From: Leptospira ryugenii
Lineage (GTDB): Bacteria > Spirochaetota > Leptospiria > Leptospirales > Leptospiraceae
Length of the DNA: 64,000 nt
Assembly (NCBI RefSeq): GCF_003114855.1
Contig: NZ_BFBB01000008.1
Span: 682,001-746,000 of the forward strand
Direction: 5' to 3'
The position numbers and the translations under genes were made by a program. Of the stretch, positions 54,071 to 62,328 are shown piece by piece; within the stretch, counting starts at the first letter, position 1, and each line of letters opens with the position of its first letter. Under the pieces are notes generated by a model. The model was given only the letters and a program-made list of their open reading frames with translations, was not told the DNA's origin and searched no databases.

Positions 54071-54499
54071 TTAGGATGAAATCTCAATACCTTCCTTTTT
54101 TTGCATAGAACTGATAAACTCAGTACCAAAGCTGAGTTTTTTCGCAATGCTTGAGTTAGGTGCAATCACTCGCCAAAAAGGTGGGATTTCGTTAGCCTTC
54201 GTTCCTCCTTGGTACTTCTCAAAGGCAGATTCTGCAACGATTCTCAAAAATAATCCCGTGGTGACCGGACAAGTGGCGTCTGCCTTAAACCTTTTTGCCA
54301 AATCCTTTCGAACCTTTTTGATATCCACAAATTCTCCTTTGGGAATTTTTCGAATGTACTCTTCAAATATCTTTGGAGTAGCCACTAACATATCTGAGTC
54401 TTCTTCAATGTCTGAAAATCGTTTATCAATATGTTTAACTTTTGGCTCCGCCTTTTTATTTAGCTTATCATTCCATGGTTGTTTTGATTTTTCTTTCAT
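54071..54499 (-). CDS. Hypothetical protein, faintly MGMT/ATL-like
   Basis: 142 aa. The second half (IPKGEFVDIKKVRKDLAKRF, then PPFWRVIAPNSSIAKKLSFG and KKEGIEI) faintly recalls the DNA-binding domain of alkyltransferase-like proteins, which have IPxGxV..Y.., PWxRVI and L..EGV, but there is no PCHR motif, so it is not a methyltransferase. AGGAG lies nine bases before the ATG although the start overlaps the SRPBCC gene by 32 bp; the two are probably translationally linked. Confidence 0.5.
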   Translation of the reverse strand: MKEKSKQPWNDKLNKKAEPKVKHIDKRFSDIEEDSDMLVATPKIFEEYIRKIPKGEFVDIKKVRKDLAKRFKADATCPVTTGLFLRIVAESAFEKYQGGTKANEIPPFWRVIAPNSSIAKKLSFGTEFISSMQKKEGIEISS

Positions 54500-54989
54500 C
54501 GAATGTTTCTCCTAGTGCCAAACTCAAATCTTTTAGATAGACTTCCATTACCTGATTCACGTCAAAGAAAAGATATGAAATCACTCTATAAAAGATAGAG
54601 GGAACTCGCACGGATTCCTGGAAGATTACTTTTGTTCCATCACCGTCTTTCTCAAGGATGCCTATCCATTCGGCATCCAAATATTCGGGCTCTAAAACTT
54701 TCATTTTCCAATAGTTAGGTTCCCTGGTCTCAATCGTTTGGAATTTAGTATGGATTCCTTGTTTTGCGATTTCAACCCAAACTTCGGGATTTTGCGAAAT
54801 CACTTCGATTGATTCCACGTCCTTTCGCCAAGATGTTTGCCCCTGGATATTTCGAATTTGTTTCCACACTTGCTCTATACTGGTAGAGAACCTCGCTTCC
54901 TTTTTCACAAGGCGCTTTTCCGGTGCCTTAACTACAAGAAAAGCTACCAGAGCAAAGAGGATGCCGACAACGATTAGTATGATTTTCAT
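54468..54989 (-). CDS. SRPBCC-family protein with N-terminal membrane anchor
   Basis: 173 aa. One membrane segment (IILIVVGILFALVAFLVV) followed by a START/Bet v1-like fold: FSTSIEQVWKQIRNIQGQTSW, WKMKVLEPEYLDAEWIGIL and TKVIFQESVRVPS. It may bind a hydrophobic ligand. AGGAG precedes the ATG. Together with the 142-aa gene it lies downstream of an AraC regulator on the same strand. Confidence 0.8.
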   Translation of the reverse strand: MKIILIVVGILFALVAFLVVKAPEKRLVKKEARFSTSIEQVWKQIRNIQGQTSWRKDVESIEVISQNPEVWVEIAKQGIHTKFQTIETREPNYWKMKVLEPEYLDAEWIGILEKDGDGTKVIFQESVRVPSIFYRVISYLFFDVNQVMEVYLKDLSLALGETFDERKIKTTME

Positions 54990-55048
54990 ATTGATCTCCT
55001 TAACTTCTAAAATAGCAGACTTAAGGAAAAACCAATTGACGATTCTTG

Positions 55049-55903
55049 CTAATCTTTCAGGCGGAATAGGATTTCGATTTCTGTGTTTCGATAGAAGGGT
55101 GGGATTTTATGATAAATTTCCCAAGCAGGTTCATTAGAAAGGGAAAGGTTTGGATTTTGCAATAAAAAATGGTACGCAATCTTATACGTTGCTTCTAAGT
55201 TTGCAATGCTCTCCGTATGATACAAAGATATATACTTACCTTTTCTGAATTTGACTTCTTCCAATGGAAAGGGAATCTCTTTTCTAAAATGCTTTGGAAT
55301 CGGCACTCCAAATTCGATTCTCCGAAGGCTTGTATCTTCTAGTTTGGGTGGGTCGATACTCCGTCCATAGATGAGGAATGGTTCTCGAAATAATCCTAGT
55401 TGTAAACTTTTATCCAAAAGTATTTGCATTGTTCTTCTATAACTTCCGTTCGATCCTGAATGCCTGATCATACAAACATTTTCCATGTCTCTGTATTCAC
55501 TTTTCCGGAATGGATTTTTTAAAATTTTGGACTGGATGGGAGTCAGTATGCTCCTTCCTGGGAACGGAACAGATTCTTTTGCCTTTCGATAGGCCTGCGG
55601 AGTGAGATGAAACAATTTTTTAAAATTTCGAATATATGTTTCCGTATTCTCAAATCCAATTTCGAAACTGATATCGGCAATCGATACATTTGTCATGAGA
55701 AGAAGTTGAATACTTTTCTCAAGTCGTACCTGGTTAAGGTAGTCGATACATGTTTGCCCAAAATAGGATTTAAAAAGCCTATGAAAATGAAAAACAGAAA
55801 GATGCGAAGATTTCGCCACATCGGAAAGAAGTAAAGTCTCTGAATAATTTTCTTCTAAGTAGCGACGAGCCCTCATCAATCGCATTGCTAAATCATTTTT
55901 CAT
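55049..55903 (-). CDS. AraC-family regulator with GyrI-like effector domain
   Basis: 284 aa. The N-terminal AraC/XylS DNA-binding domain covers about 10-110 (LLSDVAKSSHLSVFHFHRLFK, ISFEIGFENTETYIRNFKKLF); from about 145 a GyrI-like/effector-binding domain follows (MIRHSGSNGSYRRTMQ, then ISLYHTESIANLEATY). Rob/SoxS-like relatives respond to toxic small molecules. A partial, decayed copy of its beginning lies at 57500-57610. Confidence 0.88.
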   Translation of the reverse strand: MKNDLAMRLMRARRYLEENYSETLLLSDVAKSSHLSVFHFHRLFKSYFGQTCIDYLNQVRLEKSIQLLLMTNVSIADISFEIGFENTETYIRNFKKLFHLTPQAYRKAKESVPFPGRSILTPIQSKILKNPFRKSEYRDMENVCMIRHSGSNGSYRRTMQILLDKSLQLGLFREPFLIYGRSIDPPKLEDTSLRRIEFGVPIPKHFRKEIPFPLEEVKFRKGKYISLYHTESIANLEATYKIAYHFLLQNPNLSLSNEPAWEIYHKIPPFYRNTEIEILFRLKD

Positions 55904-56078
55904 AGTACAATTTTTTATTAGGTTTCATTTTACTTCGTGAGTGTATTTTCGAAGAAAGAAGTGTTGCCATCGGGGAAATGTTTGGTTCTATTTGTAATAA
56001 GTTTTGGTCAATTTTTCCATGAAGGATTCAAAAGAAGACTCTTTCTAAATTCCATGGAAAAATTGCCAGTGCGAGGAT

Positions 56079-56609
56079 TTATTTTACGTTGTTCTGAATC
56101 CCCTTAACTTCGCTTTTCTTATAGACTATGGTTTTTCCATCTGAAGACACAGCGACAACTGAGTCGGCAGTAATAGCTGCTTTCACGTTTTTGATCACTT
56201 CGCCGTTTTTAAGAGTGATCACATCGTTGAAGTTGGCTTCATTGTTTTTTCCACTCGAAATCTCATTTTTGATCGGAACATTGTCACCAGTTACGACAGT
56301 GCACAAATTCTGATAGAGAGATAGTAGATTGAAGGTAGTTCTATTCACAGTGTAGATATTTGTGATTCTACCATTGTTTGCCGCTTTTTCTGCTGAGGCA
56401 TCCCCAAAAGCCGCCAATAGAATGAAATTGTGAACACATGCACTACCAGTTAAAGGGCCATCCAACTTTCCTCGACTACCTAATCCTTGTTTTGTGGAAC
56501 TAAAAATAGCTCCTTGCGGTCCAAAACCAGTTCCATATCCAATTGTAATACAAGCATTCATGAAAATGCCAACGAAAAGAACTAAAGTATATATTCTGAA
56601 ATTCTTCAT
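56079..56609 (-). CDS. TRL-like family protein (third of three tandem paralogues)
   Basis: About 176 aa from ATG 56609, whose ATGA overlaps the preceding stop. Signal with lipobox-like FMNAC; TRL-family core GTGFGPQGAIFSSTKQG, GSACVHNFILLAAFGDASAEKAANN and LCTVVTGD. It differs from its sisters in a C-terminal extension (about 55 residues: FNDVITLKNGEVIKNVKAAI). Function unknown; probably periplasmic or surface. Confidence 0.82.
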   Translation of the reverse strand: MKNFRIYTLVLFVGIFMNACITIGYGTGFGPQGAIFSSTKQGLGSRGKLDGPLTGSACVHNFILLAAFGDASAEKAANNGRITNIYTVNRTTFNLLSLYQNLCTVVTGDNVPIKNEISSGKNNEANFNDVITLKNGEVIKNVKAAITADSVVAVSSDGKTIVYKKSEVKGIQNNVK

Positions 56610-56935
56610 CTTGAGCCTCTCACGACTGTACAAAAAGTATGGATACCAAACCAATTTGGATAAAATCGATGGGTTACACTTCTTATGTTTTTGATTGAAG
56701 ATTTTTCGGCCGCCTTATTTACGGAAGCATCTCCAATTGATACGAGTGCAAAAATTGACCTGGCACAAGCTTCTCCTTCCGCATCTGTTACTTCAAAACC
56801 TGATGCACTAAAACTTGATTTTCCATCGTTAAAAAAATAAGTGTTTGCGGGGTTGCCAACGGTGACTGCATAACAATTTCCAAGCATCATTGTTAGCAGG
56901 CCCAAGCCCATAATTCGCGATAGTCTTTGCAGCAT
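56606..56935 (-). CDS. TRL-like family protein (second of three)
   Basis: 109 aa; signal ending MLGNC (lipobox-like). Same core as its neighbours in shortened form: FSASGFEVTDAEGEACARSI, ALVSIGDASVNKAAEKSSI and CTVVRG. It has lost the GFGPQGG strand. GAGGGG before the ATG; one-base-plus gap to the previous stop, so the three genes form one transcript. Confidence 0.8.
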   Translation of the reverse strand: MLQRLSRIMGLGLLTMMLGNCYAVTVGNPANTYFFNDGKSSFSASGFEVTDAEGEACARSIFALVSIGDASVNKAAEKSSIKNIRSVTHRFYPNWFGIHTFCTVVRGSR

Positions 56936-56936
56936 A

Positions 56937-57263
56937 TTAGTCCCCTCTTATGACTGTGCACTGCTTAGAGAAAAGACCCAGAATTGAAAGTCCTTCCAAA
57001 TCTATTGTGTTCACTTTTGCAATACCAACAGAATTTGCCGCAGCCGTAACACTTGCATCTCCAAAGGCAATCAATCCTAAGATCGAATACGTACAAGCAG
57101 AGCCGGTTTTTGCTCCAGTATTTGAGATTCCATGAATCCCGATTTTAGTAGAGGTGAAAATTCCACCTTGCGGACCAAAACCTGTTGTACTGCACTGGAT
57201 TGTAAACATCACAGCAAATAAAAAAATGAGTAGAAACCTTTCTACAAACTTGTGTTTTCTCAT
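56937..57263 (-). CDS. TRL-like family protein (first of three)
   Basis: About 108 aa. ATG 57263 sits six bases after GGAG, better than the ATG three bases further up or a TTG beyond. Signal with lipobox TIQC; core TTGFGPQGGIFTSTKIG, TGSACTYSILGLIAFGDASV and QCTVIRGD. Heads the tandem array, which has arisen by duplication. Confidence 0.82.
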   Translation of the reverse strand: MRKHKFVERFLLIFLFAVMFTIQCSTTGFGPQGGIFTSTKIGIHGISNTGAKTGSACTYSILGLIAFGDASVTAAANSVGIAKVNTIDLEGLSILGLFSKQCTVIRGD

Positions 57264-57499
57264 CATAGTCTCCAATTTTTGTTTTCAGAATGATTGAATG
57301 CAATCTTCTACGGGTTATCAAATGTTATCGCGATCGAATCTTCAAGGAGTTTTTTGTTCCAAGAAATACTTCAAGGCATAAAACATAAAATCTGTCTATT
57401 TGGCCTGGAATCATAGATGTAGAAAGAAAATCCTTCCGAAAATGAAACCATGAGTGGTATTCGAATGGTTACAGAAAAGTAAAGATCAATCAGTAATCT

Positions 57500-57610
57500 T
57501 TATACTTTCCTTTTAGTGAGAGTGACACTTCTGGGAAAAGCGATGGCTCTTAAATCTCGTTTTAAATAGAAACGAGCATCCATCAGCCGAAGAGCTAAAT
57601 CATACTTTAC
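57500..57610 (-). pseudogene. Relic of an AraC-type regulator gene
   Basis: On the minus strand, 37 codons read VKYDLALRLMDARFYLKRD, then RAIAFPRSVTLTKRKV and a stop. The first part matches KNDLAMRLMRARRYLEEN, the start of the AraC-GyrI gene at 55049-55903 (11 of 18 identical); the rest resembles that protein just past its helix-turn-helix (SVPFPGRSILTP). The start codon is gone and the DNA-binding domain is missing between the two pieces. It lies in an otherwise gene-free 400-bp gap (57276-57675). Confidence 0.6.
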
Positions 57611-57675
57611 AATGGAATTTTTTTATTGAGTTTCTTCTTAGAAATTAGATAATAAAATCCCAACTAGGAGAGAAA

Positions 57676-59979
57676 TTGTCCATTTATTTCACTGATCTTT
57701 CCGCAGGACGAGTGGCTCCTATGATACTCTCTCTGCTATGTTGCTTTTTTTTTCTATATAAGAGAAAATCAAAAGATTTGGGTTCCTTTTGGTTTTCATT
57801 GTACTTTGGTTTTTTGTTTGTCTTTAACTTTGGTTACTGGTTCGGATATAGTATTTTCCATCCCATAGGATCATACGGATGGTTGTTTGCCTGTGCCATT
57901 GCTTTTGCAGCATTGTCTCGCCTGCAAATCTCGTATTCCTTTCCCTCGGAAGTATTCAAAAAAGAAAGAGTATTTGTTTTGGGAGTTGGTTGTATATTGG
58001 CGACTTTCGCGTTTTTGGACTATGCGTTTCGTTTCTCGGCTACTTTGGGTTTTTCGTTTTCGCTTCATGCCTACGGTTCTAAATTCAAATCTATTTGGAT
58101 TCCTATCTTTAGTTTTATCGCATATCTATATAGTATTGTGGTTTCGATCAGACGTTTGTTATCCTCTTACAGCCAGAGACGTCAGGTGACGAACATGCAA
58201 AGTGAATTGGCAGGCAATCGAAACGAAGTATCATTGACGATTTGGTTGATCCTACTGACTACCATAGAGCTGATTCTTACTGGAATTTATTTTTTAGGCC
58301 ATACTCGTCTTTTGGATGCTGTGATCCTTGCTGAGATCATGAATTCAGGGATTCTCGTTATCTTTTCAGGATATGTAATACTGTATACGAGTTCTACAAC
58401 GGGCAGAACAGGATTTATCCCAAGACTATTGGGGATGTCTCTCGTTTTTTTTCTGATTGTTTCAACCTTGCAATCTAGGTATTACGAATTTTTATTTCGT
58501 AACTCAATTTTGCAACAGGTATACGATACGACTGTGGAAACAATGGCAATCCCGGAATTAGAGATGGAACAAATACGACTTCAGGCAGAGGTTCAGCATA
58601 TTGGAAACTATTCTCATTTTTTCTTTGAGCGTGAAGGAAATTTCTTTATTGCCTTGCGCATGTTAGATGGAAATGAGTGGAAGATTTTCCATTATCTCAA
58701 GTATCGAGAGTCAATTCATAGCTTGATTCTTCCATCAGTTTGGTTTCAAATCTGCCTTTCGATCTTGGTATTGTTATTTTTTCCCATTTTCTTTAAAGAA
58801 AGTTTTCTCTTACCGATTCAGCAGTTGATGGAAGAAATCAAATTGGAATTCCAAGGTATAGAAAGTCGAGATTCACCAAAGAGTTTTGAATTTGGGGTTT
58901 TACGGAATGCCCTCTTTCGCATAGCCGATATGATCCAAAAGGCAAAAAAGGATTTACCAGAGGTTTCAGAAACTTTTGATTTTTTAGAATCCTATCTGTC
59001 TAGCAAACCCAAAACATTGGAGATAGGAAATACCTCATTGGTTTACAAAAGTAGTATTTTTGAAAAGACAATCCAAAAAGTAGAGCAGGCGGCGAGGTTT
59101 CCTCACCCTGTTACGATTACTGGAGAGACTGGTTCTGGAAAGGAATTGGCTGCAAGAATGATCCATCAATTGGGAGAAAATAAGAATGGACCATTTGTCG
59201 CAGTCAACTGTGCAACCTTGCCAGAAAATTTATGGGAAGCTGAAATCTTTGGCGCAAAGAAAGGCTCGTTTACTGATGCAAAGGTAGACAGAAAAGGTAG
59301 AATCCAAGAAGCTGATGGTGGCTCCTTGTTCTTTGACGAAATTGGAGAGATGCCTTTGCCCATCCAAGCAAAAATGTTGCGTCTATTGCAAGAAAAAACT
59401 TACACGCCATTAGGTGCTAACAAAGAGCACATAGCAAATTGTCGTTTTATTTTTGCAACAAACCAAAACCTATCAGAAATGGTAGAAAAGAAATTATTCC
59501 GCGAAGATTTACTATACCGTATCCAAGTATTTAATATTCCTTTGAACCCACTTCGTGATCGAAAAGAGGACATTCCGTACCTTTGGGATTTCTTTACGGA
59601 ATCCTTTTGCAATGAATACAAAATGACAAAACCAAAGATTAGTCAGAATGCATTCCGGGCTATCCTTCAATATCCTTGGCCTGGGAACATTCGAGAGATG
59701 CAGAACACGGTGATCCAAACACTGACACAATCTCCCAAAGAGCTTATTGAAGAGTCCGACCTTCCCTTCCTCAGAACACTCAGAAATGATAGGGACAATC
59801 ATGCTTTCTCCTTGCCGCGAGGACTGAAGCTAGAGGAAGAGTTGGAACAACTGTCAAAGGATAGGATTTTACAAGCCTTAGAACTTGAAAAAGGGAATAT
59901 GACTAAGGCAGCATTACGTTTAGGATTGAAACGAACGACTCTAAGATACAAGATGAAGGATTTGGGGATATTGGATTAA
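57676..59979 (+). CDS. Membrane-anchored sigma-54-dependent activator (NtrC family)
   Basis: 767 aa starting at TTG 57676, six bases after AGGAG. Seven or eight membrane helices (about 15-260), a periplasmic loop with a further helix near 355-385, then an AAA+ domain (about 460-690): Walker A TGETGSGKELAARM, GSFTDA at the sigma-54 contact loop (canonical GAFTGA), Walker B GGSLFFDEIGEM, and YPWPGNIREMQN. The C-terminus is a Fis-type helix-turn-helix (LELEKGNMTKAALRLGLKRTTL). It thus joins a membrane sensor directly to sigma-54 activation. Downstream lie a double palindrome and a -24/-12 promoter. Confidence 0.9.
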   Translation: MSIYFTDLSAGRVAPMILSLLCCFFFLYKRKSKDLGSFWFSLYFGFLFVFNFGYWFGYSIFHPIGSYGWLFACAIAFAALSRLQISYSFPSEVFKKERVFVLGVGCILATFAFLDYAFRFSATLGFSFSLHAYGSKFKSIWIPIFSFIAYLYSIVVSIRRLLSSYSQRRQVTNMQSELAGNRNEVSLTIWLILLTTIELILTGIYFLGHTRLLDAVILAEIMNSGILVIFSGYVILYTSSTTGRTGFIPRLLGMSLVFFLIVSTLQSRYYEFLFRNSILQQVYDTTVETMAIPELEMEQIRLQAEVQHIGNYSHFFFEREGNFFIALRMLDGNEWKIFHYLKYRESIHSLILPSVWFQICLSILVLLFFPIFFKESFLLPIQQLMEEIKLEFQGIESRDSPKSFEFGVLRNALFRIADMIQKAKKDLPEVSETFDFLESYLSSKPKTLEIGNTSLVYKSSIFEKTIQKVEQAARFPHPVTITGETGSGKELAARMIHQLGENKNGPFVAVNCATLPENLWEAEIFGAKKGSFTDAKVDRKGRIQEADGGSLFFDEIGEMPLPIQAKMLRLLQEKTYTPLGANKEHIANCRFIFATNQNLSEMVEKKLFREDLLYRIQVFNIPLNPLRDRKEDIPYLWDFFTESFCNEYKMTKPKISQNAFRAILQYPWPGNIREMQNTVIQTLTQSPKELIEESDLPFLRTLRNDRDNHAFSLPRGLKLEEELEQLSKDRILQALELEKGNMTKAALRLGLKRTTLRYKMKDLGILD

Positions 59980-59998
59980 TCGGCAGAAAATTAACGAT

Positions 59999-60028
59999 CG
60001 TCAAAAAATTGACGTCAGTTTTCTGACG
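59999..60028. promoter_or_regulatory. Double palindrome, probable enhancer site of the sigma-54 activator
   Basis: CGTCA-N6-TGACG at 59999-60014 and again at 60013-60028, the two sharing the central CGTCA/TGACG bases (TGACGTCA at 60010-60017). Their identical form, tandem placement and centre about 87 bp upstream of the -24 element are what a Fis-type activator's upstream activating sequence looks like. Confidence 0.75.
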
Positions 60029-60100
60029 AAGATTCTTTTATTTCTTTATTTTGCCACTAAAATGCCTTGTAAATCAGGTTTTTGCGATATATTGGTCATT

Positions 60101-60116
60101 TGGCACGAGATTTGCT
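60101..60116 (+). promoter_or_regulatory. Sigma-54 (-24/-12) promoter
   Basis: TGGCACGAGATTTGCT matches the consensus TGGCACG-N4-TTGCW exactly, with GG and GC in the required spacing. It lies about 46 bp before the ATG at 60162. Confidence 0.88.
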
Positions 60117-60161
60117 GAGATTTGTCCTCCAGGGAGAAACATTCCCAAGGAGTTTGTGAAA

Positions 60162-61025
60162 ATGATAAAGTGGATACTCGTGTTTTTAAGTCTGCAGGTT
60201 TCCTTATTTGCAGAGAAGGTGATTTATACCCATGGCATGAACCTTGTTGAATCCAACGAGGCTTGCCAAGACCAGAGAGTCGGCGTTCCTAACTGCAATG
60301 TTTGGAAAGGGATTACACCCGTTGGCGACTATGTCTTAGTCGGCTATGATGGAAGAAGGGATCCGCTGCTTGCAGAACCAACATCTGGTACAGTCAGACT
60401 ATTGCAAATGCTTAACAAATACTGTCGCAAGGATAGAGGCCAGTCATGCCGATTGGTTTCCGAATCTCTGGGTGGTTTCACAGCAGCGGCCACAATCTCT
60501 AAATACAACCAGTCAGGTATTTATAATATTCTGTATGCAACACAACTTGTATCAGCAGAGGGTGGCTCAGAGGTAGCCAGTCTTGGAGATAAAGCCATAG
60601 AAATTTTGCGACTGGTTTTCGGCATTACATCTGGACCTCTTGATCAACTAGCTGACTCAAGGGATGCCATTCAAGCCTTGGTTGTAACAAAGGCACGATC
60701 TAGTTTCGATCACAATCGAAATAATGGGACTATTTTTTATCATCTTTCGGCGACGAAATCAATCTTTATTGCAGAACCATTTTTACCCGGTAAGGACGAC
60801 TCTCTCGTTGCAATGCATAGTTCTTGCGGTTACCGCCAAGCCGGAGCATTTTCTAGATGTATGGGTGAAAAAGTTAAATCTTGCGATCTATGTTTTTGGG
60901 AGAGGGCAGTGAATGTGACTCCATGGGAGGGACATAGAATGCATCCATTGATTCCAAATACAGGTTTGGCGATTGGTCATATGCAAGGCCATGATGACGT
61001 TCGTTACCAAGAACCAATACGATAA
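60162..61025 (+). CDS. Exported protein, possible alpha/beta hydrolase; sigma-54 target
   Basis: About 287 aa from ATG 60162 (AAGGAG upstream) with signal peptide WILVFLSLQVSLFA. EKVIYTHGMN suggests the first strand and oxyanion region of an alpha/beta hydrolase, and CRLVSESLGGFTAA a nucleophile elbow with Ser in SxSLG; a possible His is in GHMQGHDDVRY. Eight or more Cys suggest disulfides. I do not recognise the exact family. Transcription from the -24/-12 promoter is very likely. Confidence 0.6.
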   Translation: MIKWILVFLSLQVSLFAEKVIYTHGMNLVESNEACQDQRVGVPNCNVWKGITPVGDYVLVGYDGRRDPLLAEPTSGTVRLLQMLNKYCRKDRGQSCRLVSESLGGFTAAATISKYNQSGIYNILYATQLVSAEGGSEVASLGDKAIEILRLVFGITSGPLDQLADSRDAIQALVVTKARSSFDHNRNNGTIFYHLSATKSIFIAEPFLPGKDDSLVAMHSSCGYRQAGAFSRCMGEKVKSCDLCFWERAVNVTPWEGHRMHPLIPNTGLAIGHMQGHDDVRYQEPIR

Positions 61026-61033
61026 AGCTAAAG

Positions 61034-61058
61034 AGGATAGTGTTCTCAACACTATCCT
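61034..61058 (+). terminator. Stem-loop between the two sigma-54 operon genes
   Basis: AGGATAGTGTT, CTC loop, AACACTATCCT: an 11-bp stem with a 3-base loop, followed by TT. Only 17 bp before the next start, so it may reduce read-through or set transcript stability rather than end the operon. Confidence 0.6.
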
Positions 61059-61075
61059 TTCATAAGGAGAATTAT

Positions 61076-62257
61076 ATGAGGAAAAGGATCATCATTCTAT
61101 TTGTCCTCCTTCTTTTAGTAGGCATTGGACTAGTTTGGAAAACAAAATCACAAATACAGAAGGAAGGCAATAGCAAGAAGCTGGGAGGATATGAAGGTGA
61201 TCCTTCTTTAATAGTATCAGATCAAAACTATTTGTCAGAGCAGAGTACTGAAATCGATATTGAACAGGTGATAGATGATTATATGTCCTGGGCCGAATAC
61301 CCGCCCAATAGTCGGCCTCTCCATGAATCTCACACTGATCTATTAAACCCAAAAGTGATTCCAGTGGTTACACAAGAAATGCCCATTTTGGAAAAAGGGA
61401 GTATTAAGGCCTCTGGATTCTCATGTAGTTTACAACCTGAATACCACTCTGTAACAGAAGGAAAGACACTACGTATCTTTTTGAGTTGTTTTCGCACTGG
61501 CTCTGCAAATAGAGAAAGCATCAAAATTATTGAATCGGACTTAAAAGGAAAGGCCGGGAATCGAAGCATATTCCCTCCTTCTCTCCAGGCAAATGATAGT
61601 GGTATGGATGGAGATGAAAGGAAAGGGGATCTTGTGTATACATTTCATTTTCGCCCACAAAGAACTGATTGGGCAGATTTTTATCTGACGACAAAGTTTA
61701 CGATTGATGCAGATGAAACCCATTCAATTCACAGCTTAAGCCATCATTTTTTTTCCTCACCAATCGCACCTGCAAACTTCACAGGAAGGTATGAGGACTA
61801 TTTATCAGAAGGATCCCTTTTGATTGAAGTTGAATTGGATGTGAAAGAGGTAGGACGATATACAATAGAAGCAAATTTGATGACAGAAACTGGTGAACCA
61901 ATCGCATACGCTAGACGAGACCAGAAATTAAATACGGGAAAACAGAGAGTCGCATTGTTATTTTTCGGTCGAGCTATCACCAAACGTAGAGAAAATGGTC
62001 CTTTCCATATGACTTTTTTGAGAGGAGAATTGAATACGGATGTGATCCAAGAGGATATGTTGTCTTTACCCCCTGAACAAGTTGATATAGCTCTCCGATC
62101 CGTTAGAGATGATCGACCAAAGAAAAAGCTAATCCCGTATTGGGATGATGAAATTACCACAAAGGCATATTTACTTTCAGAATTTAAAGCGGATATATAT
62201 GAATCAGATGAGAAACAAAATCGTATAGCGGAATTGAAGGCTCTTAAAGATAGATAG
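61076..62257 (+). CDS. Hypothetical exported or membrane-anchored protein
   Basis: About 393 aa from ATG 61076 (AAGGAG upstream). One N-terminal hydrophobic segment (IIILFVLLLLVGIGLVW) acts as signal or anchor; the rest is extracytoplasmic, beta-rich, with a segment resembling an Ig/FnIII fold around 190-330 (GDLVYTFHFRPQRTDWADFY, then GRYTIEANLMTETGEPIAYA). No family recognised. Follows the putative hydrolase by 50 bp and is probably in the sigma-54 transcript. Confidence 0.65.
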   Translation: MRKRIIILFVLLLLVGIGLVWKTKSQIQKEGNSKKLGGYEGDPSLIVSDQNYLSEQSTEIDIEQVIDDYMSWAEYPPNSRPLHESHTDLLNPKVIPVVTQEMPILEKGSIKASGFSCSLQPEYHSVTEGKTLRIFLSCFRTGSANRESIKIIESDLKGKAGNRSIFPPSLQANDSGMDGDERKGDLVYTFHFRPQRTDWADFYLTTKFTIDADETHSIHSLSHHFFSSPIAPANFTGRYEDYLSEGSLLIEVELDVKEVGRYTIEANLMTETGEPIAYARRDQKLNTGKQRVALLFFGRAITKRRENGPFHMTFLRGELNTDVIQEDMLSLPPEQVDIALRSVRDDRPKKKLIPYWDDEITTKAYLLSEFKADIYESDEKQNRIAELKALKDR

Positions 62258-62328
62258 GTAAGGTAGCCAACAAGCACGAATCTATTTGGAATGATATGAA
62301 GTAAACGGTCGATCGAGATCTAATTTGA

